Part shown: positions 1 to 8,230 of the stretch, in pieces
Layout of the letters: every line of letters starts with the position of its first letter
How positions within the stretch are numbered: the first letter of the stretch is position 1
Assembly: GCA_024401435.1 (NCBI GenBank)
Contig: JAKSLB010000004.1
Location: 62,001 to 126,000 of the forward strand
From: Paludibacteraceae bacterium
GTDB taxonomy: Bacteria; Bacteroidota; Bacteroidia; Bacteroidales; Paludibacteraceae
Reading direction: 5' to 3'
DNA length: 64,000 nucleotides
Notes under the pieces: model-generated
Databases searched by the model: none
The model's input: the letters and a program-made list of their open reading frames with translations, nothing else
What the model was told of the DNA's origin: nothing
Translations under genes and position numbers: made by a program

Positions 1-579
1 AAGAATGTTTCTAAATATGTATCTACAGCTCTTAAAATATCATGATGAAATTTTTTGTTACAAATTGTTCAGATCTCTGTTACAAATTTGTTACAAATTT
101 TCAAAAATGAAGGCTTAAATCTATGATATTGTTAAAGAAGTGTGTTACAAATCTGTTACATTTCTCCCATTTTCCTGTTACAAATTGAGAAAAATCGTGA
201 TTTTCAAAACTAACGATTTTGATGTAACACTTAATCTATAATTGTAATATTAACAACAACTTACAGAGTATACTTAGAAACTTTCTAGATTCGGGTCTAT
301 AGAGATATATTTTCTATTATACCTACATATACCTACAATGTAGGGAAACGTAGTTTTCCCAGACCAAAAACTTTCCGCGGGCACCAAGTTGGATCATATA
401 GGTTTTCCCTTATTTCTTATATTATATATATTCTTTTTAATAGGAAAAAGACAAAAAAAGGGGAAATCTTTTTTGAAAGAAAAATCAATAAAATTGATAA
501 CTTATAAAACAGGTCATTTTTTAGTCAATTTGATGTTCTTAAAAAGCATCAAAATTGGTTAAAAATGAGGGAAATCTTA
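1..579. other. Non-coding region with iterons and stem-loops
   Basis: No convincing gene is present here. The first 190 bases hold six TGTTACA repeats (separate entry). An inverted repeat AAAATCGT/ACGATTTT pairs 191-198 with 213-220, and an inverted TGTAACA lies at 223-229. CCTACAT/ATGTAGG (322-328 and 338-344) and GGGAAA/TTTCCC (343-348 and 355-360) can form overlapping hairpins. The rest, about 400-579, is very AT-rich and follows the stop of the leftward helicase-like gene. It could hold an origin, an operator or a transcript end, but the sequence does not decide between these. Confidence 0.6.
56..187 (+). repeat. Six phased TGTTACA iterons
   Basis: Direct copies of TGTTACA, four of them followed by AAATT and a fifth by AAATC, start at 56, 78, 89, 143, 154 and 176. 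The spacings are 22, 11, 54, 11 and 22 bases, so the array is nearly symmetric and close to whole turns of B-DNA. One inverted copy (TGTAACA) lies at 223-229. This arrangement is typical of cooperative protein binding, such as an initiator at an origin or a repressor at an operator. The binding protein is not identifiable in this window. Confidence 0.6.
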
Positions 580-2370
580 TTAAAACAGAATTAAGTCGAT
601 ATCTTTAGTTTGAATACCATTCTTTCTAGTAGTTAAACTTTGTTTAAAGTCTTCTTCATTTAAAAAATTAGAAAACAGGTGTCCTCTGAGAATTTCATAC
701 TTTTTAAAAAGATTACAAAGTCTAATAACTACTTTTTCCCATCTGTTAGATTGACAAATGTCTAAAAGATCTTTTTTGTGAAGAATCTGTTTTTTGTTTT
801 TAGCATTAAACAAAAAATTGACAATATCAGTATTGATACCAAAGTTAATTGAAAGAACTGAATATCCTTCTATTGGTTTAAACTTGAAATTTAAAGATCG
901 AAGTTCTTGTGTTAGAAAATTATAAAATGTTGGATCAATTAAAGAACAAGCTGTCATTTTCTTATCACATCTGATACATCCTCTATAAAGTTCTTGAATA
1001 TGGTTAGATAAAGCTAATGTGTTTGATGTTACATTTTCATAAACCATATTTAGAATTTTTAATGCATCAGGATGAATTCGATAATCACCAATTTGGATAA
1101 CACATTCACAATCTCTGAATTTGTTTGATCCTCTAGTCTGTCCAAAATTTGTAATATAGATAATTTTCTTACTACTGTCTGAATCAGAATAAAGTTCATC
1201 TGTTGTGTTATCAATGTCTGTATCAAGAAATTGTTGTGTTTCCTTGTTATCAAAGTATTCAATCTTATAATCAGGATAATGATCCTTTAAATGTTTTTCA
1301 ACAGTGTCAAGAACTTTTCCTTTAAAAGTTACAAGATATATTTTACGATATCTACGTAGATCAAGCTTTTCTAGAAAGTCAATAGCTGTTTGTGGGTTCT
1401 TTTCAAGTTTTGTACGTGTATTATCTTTATTGACAGACACGTAATGTTCAATAAGTTCAGCATTCCAATTAATAGACCTGTGTATTTCAAAATCCCTGCA
1501 CAAAGATGGGTTCACAAAAGCTGTAGCGTCCATAATGATAACCTGACTGATTTCCTTCCAGGATTCATGTATTGCAATCGGTATTTTGATGTAGCATTGT
1601 CCGTTTACTTCCAACCAGTTCCCGTTTGCTATAGAAAACGCTATAATCTCGTACAGATTCTCAAAACGTTGTCTGACACGTATATTTGCCATGTCGGACC
1701 CAGAACTGAATCCTACGTCATTTGCAAGCGTTATTCCCAATACCTCCAAATTACACAGGTGTCCGTTTTCATCTGGTTCCAATAAACAGTCTCTGATTTT
1801 TCTATATGCTTCTTCAGGAACATGCTGTGTTTCCAGATAATCACGATGATTCTGTTCTCTAGTGATAATACCGCTATCACGAAGAATAGTCTTCAGCGTT
1901 CGTGTATACATACACGCGACATTGCAGTCTTCAATAGACTCATCCAGAAACACTAAAGGTTTTGCATGAAATCTGTTCTTAGGTTCTTCAAAGAAGAAGT
2001 TCAGCACGGTTTCAAACTTCATGCGTTCATGTGTTATCAGGATAATAGTTGAGTTTTTAATTTTTCCCTGTAGTTTATCCAAGTGGTCTTTACTGCAGCA
2101 TTGTTTGTAATCAATACTTGAGGAATGATAATTGAATATCAGATGTTCAGGAATCCCTGCTTCAATGAGACTCATCTTCATCTGATCCAATAAAGACTTC
2201 GTCTGCGCCACGTAGATGACTTTTCTGTTGAGTCTGGATGTTTTTACCTGTTCTACTAAATAATCGCATATAGCGGATGTTTTGCCGCTTCCTGCGGGGT
2301 ACGCAAAGACAGCGTTCTTTCCTGTATCAATTGCTTTCTTTAATATATCCTTGTTGAATTCATGTAGCAT
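580..2370 (-). CDS. SF2-type helicase-like ATPase
   Basis: A 596-residue protein with a Walker A loop near the start (AYPAGSGKT, about residues 23-31) and a Walker B-like strand (LVFLDES, about residue 140). A C-terminal region contains GQTRGSNKF and QELYRGCIR, resembling motifs V and VI of superfamily 2 helicases. Those motifs couple ATP hydrolysis to movement on nucleic acid. It is the last gene of the leftward cluster, 13 bases downstream of its neighbour and next to the iteron region, which could suit a role in replication or transcription. The substrate is unknown. A helicase-like ATPase is well supported; a specific role is not. Confidence 0.7.
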   Translation of the reverse strand: MLHEFNKDILKKAIDTGKNAVFAYPAGSGKTSAICDYLVEQVKTSRLNRKVIYVAQTKSLLDQMKMSLIEAGIPEHLIFNYHSSSIDYKQCCSKDHLDKLQGKIKNSTIILITHERMKFETVLNFFFEEPKNRFHAKPLVFLDESIEDCNVACMYTRTLKTILRDSGIITREQNHRDYLETQHVPEEAYRKIRDCLLEPDENGHLCNLEVLGITLANDVGFSSGSDMANIRVRQRFENLYEIIAFSIANGNWLEVNGQCYIKIPIAIHESWKEISQVIIMDATAFVNPSLCRDFEIHRSINWNAELIEHYVSVNKDNTRTKLEKNPQTAIDFLEKLDLRRYRKIYLVTFKGKVLDTVEKHLKDHYPDYKIEYFDNKETQQFLDTDIDNTTDELYSDSDSSKKIIYITNFGQTRGSNKFRDCECVIQIGDYRIHPDALKILNMVYENVTSNTLALSNHIQELYRGCIRCDKKMTACSLIDPTFYNFLTQELRSLNFKFKPIEGYSVLSINFGINTDIVNFLFNAKNKKQILHKKDLLDICQSNRWEKVVIRLCNLFKKYEILRGHLFSNFLNEEDFKQSLTTRKNGIQTKDIDLILF

Positions 2371-2383
2371 GAATCACTCCTGT

Positions 2384-2911
2384 TTATTTCAGTATGTTAT
2401 GCACAACAGATAACATCTTTTCATATTCATTATCATTTGTGGGGGCGGGTCCTATAAGCTGTCCCCGTAGAAACCAGGAGCTATGACAATAATTAACATA
2501 ATCCGGTTTATTCTGTTCAGATATATACTGATTGATCTTATGAAAATAATATGTATGTTTTATTTTTGACTGCTCGACTGTCAGTAGCGTTGGTAAACAA
2601 TCTATACAACCCTTTATTATTTTAGACAGTGCATAATCTTTCCAGGGGCGCGTTGCTGTAGACATAATATGTATGGGATAGTCCTCTATAAACGTTTCAT
2701 AAACCATGTATAAACGTTTGTTCCTGAATCCTATCTGATATGATTTGTCTATAGTTGAAAACGCTTCCTGAAGCTTCAGAAACCTGTCAGATTGTTTACA
2801 TGTACGTAGAATAGATTTGATTCTGTTTTCCTCGTAAATCGCTTTATTGACCTCTGCAAGCTTAATAAGACGGGATATCTGATCTAAATATACGTCTAAT
2901 TCATATATCAT
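2384..2911 (-). CDS. Hypothetical protein, 175 aa
   Basis: I do not recognise this protein. It is mixed charged and mostly helical in look, with a hydrophobic C-terminal third and no membrane segment. The start at 2911 (MIYELD) is chosen because GGAG sits a few bases upstream; an in-frame extension to 2956 would run through the terminator hairpin. It lies between that terminator and the helicase-like gene, so the two are probably co-transcribed from a promoter near or upstream of the terminator, or by read-through. Confidence 0.6.
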   Translation of the reverse strand: MIYELDVYLDQISRLIKLAEVNKAIYEENRIKSILRTCKQSDRFLKLQEAFSTIDKSYQIGFRNKRLYMVYETFIEDYPIHIMSTATRPWKDYALSKIIKGCIDCLPTLLTVEQSKIKHTYYFHKINQYISEQNKPDYVNYCHSSWFLRGQLIGPAPTNDNEYEKMLSVVHNILK

Positions 2912-2931
2912 AGTTTTTCTCCACGTCATGA

Positions 2932-2986
2932 AGACAAAAAGGGGAAAGCCCCTCACGTAGGATTATCTACATGACAGACTTTCCCC
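2932..2986 (-). terminator. Rho-independent terminator
   Basis: On the minus strand GGGGAAAG (2979-2986) pairs with CTTTCCCC (2941-2948), and the stem is followed directly by a run of five T (2936-2940 on the plus strand is AAAAA). An inner GTAG/CTAC pair extends the stem. It follows the stop of the 3004-3675 gene and precedes the start of the 2384-2911 gene, so it probably limits read-through into the helicase segment. Confidence 0.75.
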
Positions 2987-3003
2987 TATGAGTAAAAGTT
3001 ATT

Positions 3004-3675
3004 TCAAATGTGTAGTGCAGCCTCTGCAGCTGTCATATCATTTACCTTTTCTATCAGGTCTTTAGCTTCTTCCAAGAGCGCCCTTGTACACATAGTGACA
3101 TCTTGGGCGCGTCGTAAGTTACACAAAGTTTTACGTAACTTCATAGCAGCATCAAAGGTTTTACCTGTGAGACCTTTTACTACAAGAACCTTGATTTCTA
3201 CAGGAACATCTTTACAGAGCTCTTCCCATTTAGTTTGTTCTTTAGACATAATTCCCGCAAGATTTTGCGCTAAATTTTCTGGGTTAGATAAGACGTTTAT
3301 TGTCAGATTTTTAGGTTTTGTATTATCCTTAAAATCTGCTAACAGAGTACGAATTTCACTAAGAAATTCAAGACCTTGTCTCAATTCTTTGAAGTTACGT
3401 TTTTGTTTGCGGCGGGTCTGGATCATATTGTTTAATTGCAGTTCTTCTGAATCAACCCATTCCGCACAAGACCGCACTTCAGCATCAATTTCCCGCAAAA
3501 TTATGCGGGAATTTTCACCCTTTTCCCGACGGTTCATCAGTGCTTCAATATTACTGATATACTTACCACAGATGCACATTAAGTCTGTAATAACACCTGG
3601 GAAAGAGAATGTTTGTGTACCTTTGTAAACAGCTAGACAATCAGCAAGAGTTACGTTAAAGCTTTGTTCTTTCAT
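3004..3675 (-). CDS. Hypothetical coiled-coil protein, 223 aa
   Basis: The protein is not recognised. It is rich in Lys, Glu, Leu and Arg, with long stretches compatible with coiled coil (about residues 50-110) and no cysteine-rich or membrane motif. The start at 3675 is used because AAGGAG precedes it. Its ATG overlaps the TGA of the dTMP kinase gene (ATGA), a layout typical of translational coupling. It ends just before the terminator at 2932-2986. Confidence 0.6.
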   Translation of the reverse strand: MKEQSFNVTLADCLAVYKGTQTFSFPGVITDLMCICGKYISNIEALMNRREKGENSRIILREIDAEVRSCAEWVDSEELQLNNMIQTRRKQKRNFKELRQGLEFLSEIRTLLADFKDNTKPKNLTINVLSNPENLAQNLAGIMSKEQTKWEELCKDVPVEIKVLVVKGLTGKTFDAAMKLRKTLCNLRRAQDVTMCTRALLEEAKDLIEKVNDMTAAEAALHI

Positions 3676-4274
3676 AGTTGTTCTCCTTTTAGAGATAGTT
3701 TGTTTAAGATTGCATTCACACAATCGTTGGTTATTTGTTCAATAGACTGCATTGCATCTATGACACATGTATTAGGATCAGAATCAGAAAATTTATCGTA
3801 GCGGTCTTTTACCATAGATAGGAAACTGTTTTCTTCAAACAGTTCTGTTTTTCCTCCACGATGATTTCTTCGATTAAAAGCCTCTTCAGTTGTTACTGAG
3901 AAATACAGGGTAAGATCACTGTTGATTGCTTGTGAATTGATAGCTTTCACCCATTCATCAGAGCAATCAACACCTTGGTAAACAAGGGATGAAATAACAT
4001 ACCGGTCACAGAGAACAATTATATTCTGTTCTAATGCAGGTTTCAGTACATTATAGATATGATCTAAACGATCAGCTGCAAACAATAGTGCTAAAGTTTG
4101 CTTGTCTGCAGATTCTTCTTTTGTCAATATTTTTCTTATATATTTTCCAATATTTCCATCAGAAGGTTCTGCAGTGATAAGTGTCTGATATCCCAGTGCT
4201 TCCAGTCTATCAGAAACACGTTTAAGTTGTGTGGTAGTACCCGCCCCATCTAAACCCTCAAATACGACAAACAT
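3672..4274 (-). CDS. tmk: Thymidylate (dTMP) kinase
   Basis: A 200-residue protein matching the usual length of bacterial and phage dTMP kinases, which phosphorylate dTMP to dTDP. Seen are the P-loop FEGLDGAGTTTQL (residues 5-17), the EPSDG segment near residue 37 that holds the Glu-Pro of the family, and the DRY motif LCDRYVISSLVYQG. The P-loop has Thr where most kinases have the catalytic Lys (GAGTTT rather than GAGKST); this variant occurs in some TMKs. It works with the dCMP deaminase at 7051 and perhaps the ThyX-like protein at 16250 to feed dTTP for phage DNA. Confidence 0.9.
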   Translation of the reverse strand: MFVVFEGLDGAGTTTQLKRVSDRLEALGYQTLITAEPSDGNIGKYIRKILTKEESADKQTLALLFAADRLDHIYNVLKPALEQNIIVLCDRYVISSLVYQGVDCSDEWVKAINSQAINSDLTLYFSVTTEEAFNRRNHRGGKTELFEENSFLSMVKDRYDKFSDSDPNTCVIDAMQSIEQITNDCVNAILNKLSLKGEQL

Positions 4275-4276
4275 GT

Positions 4277-4588
4277 TTAATCCTTAATAAAAGATTTTAT
4301 CCGTTGAATCATTAGTTGACAGTTAGAAATCGCAGTTCGACAAGTATTAATCCTGTCAAGAATTTCTTTAATGTGAGCTTCAGCAAATATAGTTTTCATT
4401 TCATCCTGATGGGATAAAAGTTCTGCAACAACGCTGTATTCATCCTCGATGTTTTCGAGTAAACAAGACAACGTACTGATGTCAGGTAATTTAGTGTGAT
4501 AGATAATACACCATTCCGCTAATCCAACTTCACAGTTGTTTAGCGCTTTGATAGATATACTACAAATATCTTTCATATCAGTATTCAT
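4277..4588 (-). CDS. Hypothetical protein, 103 aa
   Basis: A small acidic, helical protein with several Cys residues spread through it and no recognisable motif. Its ATG overlaps the stop of the upstream 54-residue gene (ATGA), and the dTMP kinase gene starts three bases downstream. Translational coupling with both is likely. Function unknown. Confidence 0.6.
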   Translation of the reverse strand: MNTDMKDICSISIKALNNCEVGLAEWCIIYHTKLPDISTLSCLLENIEDEYSVVAELLSHQDEMKTIFAEAHIKEILDRINTCRTAISNCQLMIQRIKSFIKD

Positions 4589-4749
4589 ATATTTTCCTCA
4601 TGCTTCCAGTTCCATGTTTTGTCATTCTGACAAAAATTCTTTTGGATTACGGCGTACCAGTACTCAAGAAACTGAACTAAAGTTTTATTTGAATACTGTT
4701 CGTCTTCGATAGTGATCTGCTTCTTTCCATCGATATATAGAGTGTACAT
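4585..4749 (-). CDS. Small hypothetical protein, 54 aa
   Basis: This short frame begins MYTLYIDGKK and ends before the next ATG. The start overlaps the TAA of the upstream gene (TAATG) and the stop overlaps the downstream ATG (ATGA). It is rich in Trp and Tyr and has the look of a small compact host-takeover protein, but no family is recognised. Perfect fit into the gene chain is the main support. Confidence 0.6.
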   Translation of the reverse strand: MYTLYIDGKKQITIEDEQYSNKTLVQFLEYWYAVIQKNFCQNDKTWNWKHEENI

Positions 4750-5189
4750 TATTTTGTCTTCTTTACAGTCTTAGTAGTCTTAGTTGTTTTTGCAGGTTTA
4801 ACAGTTTTTGCATCTGTCTTAGTTTTCTTAGAGGCGATCTTTGTCTTTTCAGATTTTACAGGCGCCTTTACATCTTTCTTCTTTACTGTTGTTTTCTTAG
4901 GACTTTCCTTTTTAGTAGGTGCCTTCTTAACAACTGATTTCTTTTTCTCAGTAGATTTTTCTACAACCTCTTTAGTTTTCTTAACAGGTTTTTCAGGTTT
5001 CTTTTCAGGTGTATCAAAATAAACAATATCTATTGAATCACCTACGTGGAAAACCTCGTACCGAGATCCGATTTTAAAATCAATATTTTTACTGGTAACA
5101 ACACAATGATGTGAAGTCTCATAATCTTCCGCGTGCAAAGTCACATAATTTGGTTTTATATCCACGCAGGTAAATAGATTTTCATTCAT
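4749..5189 (-). CDS. Lysine-rich histone-like tail protein
   Basis: A protein of 146 residues in two parts. The first 60 or so residues look like a small folded beta domain. From about residue 65 to the end the sequence is almost entirely Lys, Thr, Pro, Val, Glu and Ala in KK-x-P or K-T-T-K patterns, like histone H1-type tails. Such tails bind DNA or RNA by charge. ATG at 5189 is preferred because GAGG lies five bases upstream. A role in covering phage DNA or in perturbing the host nucleoid is inference only. Confidence 0.6.
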   Translation of the reverse strand: MNENLFTCVDIKPNYVTLHAEDYETSHHCVVTSKNIDFKIGSRYEVFHVGDSIDIVYFDTPEKKPEKPVKKTKEVVEKSTEKKKSVVKKAPTKKESPKKTTVKKKDVKAPVKSEKTKIASKKTKTDAKTVKPAKTTKTTKTVKKTK

Positions 5190-5197
5190 GAAATACC

Positions 5198-5614
5198 TCA
5201 AAAACTAGTTTTTGGCAAATTGTTGACAAGTTTATGAACAGCTTTTCGTTGCAGATTTTTGTTATCAGCAGGAAAACCTGTTGAGAACTTACAACGAATA
5301 CCTGTTTTATCTAAATAAAATACTTCATAGATTAAATGATCTGTACAAGCTGTGATGTGTGTTTCAATTACCATATCCACATCTTCAGGCAGAAACAAAC
5401 TATAAACAGTCAATGCGGGGTTTTGTTTACTAGGGTGTCGGACAAGCTGCACGTTATTATATGAGGAGTAAAAACTTTCTAATAATCGTGCAGTACTTGC
5501 CACAACTTCAGTATCACTGACATCATGTGAATAATGTCGTATCTCACAGTTGACCGGTTTTGGTTGAGAACAAGCTGATAGGAATATCAGCATCAAAAAT
5601 ATCAGCGCTCGCAT
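5198..5614 (-). CDS. Predicted lipoprotein, 138 aa
   Basis: The N-terminus MRALIFLMLIFLSAC is a short signal peptide with a lipobox (LSAC, Cys15), so the mature protein would be lipid-anchored at the host membrane. The rest is a hydrophilic domain with three further Cys residues. It overlaps the end of the upstream 61-residue gene and probably depends on it for translation. Possible roles are superinfection exclusion or a lysis accessory (an outer spanin), but no partner inner spanin lies next to it. Confidence 0.65.
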   Translation of the reverse strand: MRALIFLMLIFLSACSQPKPVNCEIRHYSHDVSDTEVVASTARLLESFYSSYNNVQLVRHPSKQNPALTVYSLFLPEDVDMVIETHITACTDHLIYEVFYLDKTGIRCKFSTGFPADNKNLQRKAVHKLVNNLPKTSF

Positions 5615-5787
5615 GCATCATTCACTGCAACTTCAACACTACGAATCGCACTTTTAATATCAGATATTTGTTCTACGATCTGATAGTAGTCTTTGTTCTC
5701 AATATGGCCACCCTTAGAGATTTCATCAGCTATCTGCCTCAGGTAATCCGTGAACTCTTTAATTTTCAAAATATCAGTATCATTCAT
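5602..5787 (-). CDS. Small hypothetical helical protein, 61 aa
   Basis: A charged, probably all-helical protein with no recognised motif. It overlaps the upstream gene by eight bases and the lipoprotein gene by thirteen, so it sits firmly in the leftward gene chain. Confidence 0.55.
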   Translation of the reverse strand: MNDTDILKIKEFTDYLRQIADEISKGGHIENKDYYQIVEQISDIKSAIRSVEVAVNDACER

Positions 5788-6283
5788 GGACGTCTGCTTC
5801 TTTTCCGTCTTTGAAAATCTTTTCTTTTAGATCTTCGTTGACAGTTACTTCGTCCAAAGTTCTTTCATAGTAAGAAATAAGTTTCTCTGCATACGGTAAA
5901 AATCTTTCTTCAAATTCTTCAAATGCAGAAATCATATTTTTACGATAATGGTGCAAAAGAAATGCATCCATCCCCTTGCATTCAAACTTTTTCCCGTCAA
6001 ATGCATACATGGAGTTAGCTTCATCCATAAAACCCAGTTCAGTTTTACGGTCTCCTTTTATAATTCCGAAGGTCGCATCAGTAGCTAAGAACCGTTTAGG
6101 AATTTCACCACTTAACTCATAGCAGTCTGTTACACATTGAATCAGATCGGATACGCGCTCTCCAATCTGTTCTTTGGTGTGGTTTTCTAAGACCGCCCCT
6201 TTGAGACGATAGACTTCACCGAGTTCCTGTTTTCTAGAAATGAGGTCTTTGAGTTTCTTGTTAATTTCTTCAATATTTTCCAT
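5780..6283 (-). CDS. Hypothetical protein, 167 aa
   Basis: The protein starts with a helical Lys/Glu-rich segment (MENIEEINKKLKDLISRKQE) and ends in a charged helical region. No known domain is recognised. It overlaps the next gene by eight bases. Confidence 0.6.
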   Translation of the reverse strand: MENIEEINKKLKDLISRKQELGEVYRLKGAVLENHTKEQIGERVSDLIQCVTDCYELSGEIPKRFLATDATFGIIKGDRKTELGFMDEANSMYAFDGKKFECKGMDAFLLHHYRKNMISAFEEFEERFLPYAEKLISYYERTLDEVTVNEDLKEKIFKDGKEADVHE

Positions 6284-6295
6284 AATAAATTCCTT

Positions 6296-6619
6296 TCAAC
6301 CCGCTTCATACAGGATAGTTGTCAAGTCCCAATTAGTTTCTGCATCTACTTTTTTCAATTGATTAACAAAATGCTGAAACTCATAATATTCGTCATCACC
6401 GGGATTTTCTGTCAGTTCTGTAAGATGTTCCACAGCATCATTGAGTAAATCTACAAAATCTTCGTGTGCCAGCATTCTGCAGTTACTTGATGACATCTCA
6501 GAACACAACCACTGGTTATGACAAGTTAAATATAACAGTGTTTCTTCAACAACTGTTTTCATACGTTTTCTATCTTCACAGATGATAGTTCTTTTAGTTA
6601 AAGATTGTTCGTACGACAT
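6296..6619 (-). CDS. Hypothetical protein, 107 aa
   Basis: An acidic protein with no clear family. The start at 6619 (MSYEQS) follows AGAGGTG at a good distance, and its ATG touches the stop of the Cys4 gene upstream. The middle contains a WLCSEMSSSNC stretch, but no paired CxxC motif as in the neighbouring Cys4 family. Confidence 0.55.
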   Translation of the reverse strand: MSYEQSLTKRTIICEDRKRMKTVVEETLLYLTCHNQWLCSEMSSSNCRMLAHEDFVDLLNDAVEHLTELTENPGDDEYYEFQHFVNQLKKVDAETNWDLTTILYEAG

Positions 6620-6855
6620 TAAACACCTCTTTTGGAGTCTCTCCATGCTTCAGTCGGTTGAAACCCACAACATGGCCAGTTATTTTGTTCACAATTACAG
6701 GAACGCACATTTGGTGCTGAAGATGCTTGAACAAAATGGACGCAGTTGTTACAGAATATAGCATTCTCTCTGACAAGCTGTCTGCGTTCTTTTTCAAGAT
6801 TGGTGATTTGTTTAGATAATTCAGCAATCTTTTCAAGTAGTTGTTGCAGGTTCAT
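6619..6855 (-). CDS. Small Cys4 zinc-ribbon-like protein (family member 1)
   Basis: A 78-residue protein. The N-terminal half is a coiled coil (residues 1-30). A Cys cluster follows, CNNC near residue 36 and CNCEQ with CC nearer the end, closed by GFQPTEAW. The layout of two Cys pairs followed by F-x-P-S/T-x-x-W recurs at 12531, 12739 and 15673, with looser relatives at 8955 and 10494. Such Cys4 sets usually bind zinc. Function unknown. Confidence 0.6.
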   Translation of the reverse strand: MNLQQLLEKIAELSKQITNLEKERRQLVRENAIFCNNCVHFVQASSAPNVRSCNCEQNNWPCCGFQPTEAWRDSKRGV

Positions 6856-7048
6856 CTATTTGTTCCTCTTCTGGGTATGGAAACAGAATGCGTTCTAATC
6901 CACAACCAATATCATCAATAAACATTCTCATACCTGGAACGATTTTATGTGCAGTAAAAATGTTCACAGGATATTCACGAACATTTTTATCTTTATCTTC
7001 AAAGATTAAAGTCTCTTCTGTGATTTTCACTAAAATGTATTCTTTCAT
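6833..7048 (-). CDS. Hypothetical protein, 71 aa
   Basis: A small protein predicted to be beta-rich, with an acidic C-terminus (PYPEEEQIDEP). No motif is recognised. It overlaps the next gene by 23 bases, and the dCMP deaminase gene ends two bases upstream. Confidence 0.55.
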   Translation of the reverse strand: MKEYILVKITEETLIFEDKDKNVREYPVNIFTAHKIVPGMRMFIDDIGCGLERILFPYPEEEQIDEPATTT

Positions 7049-7050
7049 GA

Positions 7051-7527
7051 TTATTCACAGTCTGACAGCTGCTTAACTGTTAACCCTGAAGCTTCCAGGA
7101 AATTTACACCGGAAGAGCATCTGTCATATTCTTCCAGAAAATAAACTTCAGATATACCTGCAGCGACAATAAGTTTACTGCAGTCAGAGCACGGAGCAAG
7201 GGTGATATAAAGCGCACAACCATCAGTAGAAACACCGTTTTTAGCAGCAAATGCAATAACATTCTGTTCTGCATGTACTTCATTTTCAACTGAAAACTTG
7301 TGATGCTCTGCTGAAAGTGAAGAATCCAAATTGACATGGTTCCAATCTGCTAATGAAAAGCGTTCGATTTCATTACAATGTTTATGTCCTGCAGCAGTAC
7401 CGTTATATCCCGTTGAAATGATTCTACCATTCTTTACGAGGACCGCCCCGACTTGTTTTCTGCAGCATGTCGATTGTGTCGCAAAACATTTTGCAATATC
7501 CATAAATAGTTTGTGTTTGTTTTTCAT
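7051..7527 (-). CDS. dCMP deaminase
   Basis: A 158-residue zinc enzyme of the cytidine/deoxycytidylate deaminase superfamily, which converts dCMP to dUMP. Seen are HAE (residues 85-87, zinc ligand plus proton-shuttle Glu) and APCSDCS (about 111-117, with Cys113 and Cys116 as zinc ligands). The N-terminal strand GAVLVKNGRIISTGYNGT is typical of the dCMP/ComEB branch. The length fits the family. With a thymidylate synthase and the dTMP kinase it would supply dTTP. It overlaps the GNAT gene by four bases. Confidence 0.9.
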   Translation of the reverse strand: MKNKHKLFMDIAKCFATQSTCCRKQVGAVLVKNGRIISTGYNGTAAGHKHCNEIERFSLADWNHVNLDSSLSAEHHKFSVENEVHAEQNVIAFAAKNGVSTDGCALYITLAPCSDCSKLIVAAGISEVYFLEEYDRCSSGVNFLEASGLTVKQLSDCE

Positions 7528-7919
7528 AAGTTAATCCCTCGAACCATGTAGTACGCTTTGTTTTCTTCTTTGATAATTTTAAAACCCAAACGTTGATATA
7601 ATCTGAGCGCGGGGTTCTTTGTGTACACATACAAACTTAACGGATTATCTGTAGGAAGCTCCGATATAAGTTGTGCACCATAGCCCTGGTTTCTAAACTC
7701 GGGGTAAATATAAAGTGATCCGATATAATAGCTCAGATACTGATCCTGATAAACAACAAACCCATGTTCGTTTTTCTTATATAAAATTTTACAACCTGGA
7801 TTATTTATACATTTAAAGTCATCTTTAGCTTTTTCTACGGGATCAAAATCATCATATTGTGTAATTTCTTTATAAAATACGATTAAGTCATCAAGAGTAA
7901 GTTCATTTTCTTTTTGCAT
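7524..7919 (-). CDS. GNAT-family N-acetyltransferase
   Basis: A 131-residue single-domain GNAT. The acetyl-CoA binding motif A is visible as YIYPEFRNQGYGAQLI (R/Q-x-x-G-x-G/A pattern), followed by a YTKNPALRLYQRLGFK strand-helix typical of motif B. ATG at 7919 is used; an upstream TTG is less likely. The substrate could be a host protein, an amine or a small molecule and cannot be read from the sequence. Confidence 0.8.
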   Translation of the reverse strand: MQKENELTLDDLIVFYKEITQYDDFDPVEKAKDDFKCINNPGCKILYKKNEHGFVVYQDQYLSYYIGSLYIYPEFRNQGYGAQLISELPTDNPLSLYVYTKNPALRLYQRLGFKIIKEENKAYYMVRGINL

Positions 7920-8139
7920 GGTCAAGCATCACTTGCATATCTTTTTGAGCGGTTTTCATAAATTCATTTAATTCTTCTGTTGAAACAACAGAATTCAGCG
8001 TGTCAAGTAACTGTTGTCGTAAAGATGCAGCAGTTTTTGAAACCTCTGAGTCTGGAGCTTGTTTTGGCTGTAACCAGCTTAAATAAGCAATAGTATCTGC
8101 AAGATTTGTCATCAAACGTTTAATCTGATCTTTTTTCAT
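7903..8139 (-). CDS. Small hypothetical helical protein, 78 aa
   Basis: The protein is all-helical in appearance and Gln/Lys/Asp-rich, with no recognised domain. GGAG seven bases upstream supports the ATG at 8139. It overlaps the GNAT gene by 17 bases and is the first gene after the structured gap at 8140-8339. Confidence 0.6.
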   Translation of the reverse strand: MKKDQIKRLMTNLADTIAYLSWLQPKQAPDSEVSKTAASLRQQLLDTLNSVVSTEELNEFMKTAQKDMQVMLDHAKRK

Positions 8140-8176
8140 CGTAGGTCTCCTGAATCTAAAACGGGTGGAATAAGAG

Positions 8177-8230
8177 TGACGGTCTTTTGATAGTAGAGAC
8201 CGTCAAGAACTACGAGCCCGTCGTGGGCTC
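8177..8230. other. Two adjacent strong stem-loops in a 200-base gap
   Basis: In the gap 8140-8339, TGACGGTCT (8177-8185) pairs with AGACCGTCA (8197-8205), and GAGCCC (8214-8219) pairs with GGGCTC (8225-8230). On the minus strand GTAGAG next to the second stem could also pair with CTCTAC in the loop of the first, giving an alternative or pseudoknotted fold. Neither stem has a clean T-run, so simple termination is not proved. It may be an RNA processing site, an attenuator or a small RNA. The remainder of the gap shows no gene. Confidence 0.5.

Noticed and set aside
1390-1785. 131-residue plus-strand frame
   Set aside because: It lies wholly inside the helicase-like gene in the opposite direction and has no sensible domain or SD.
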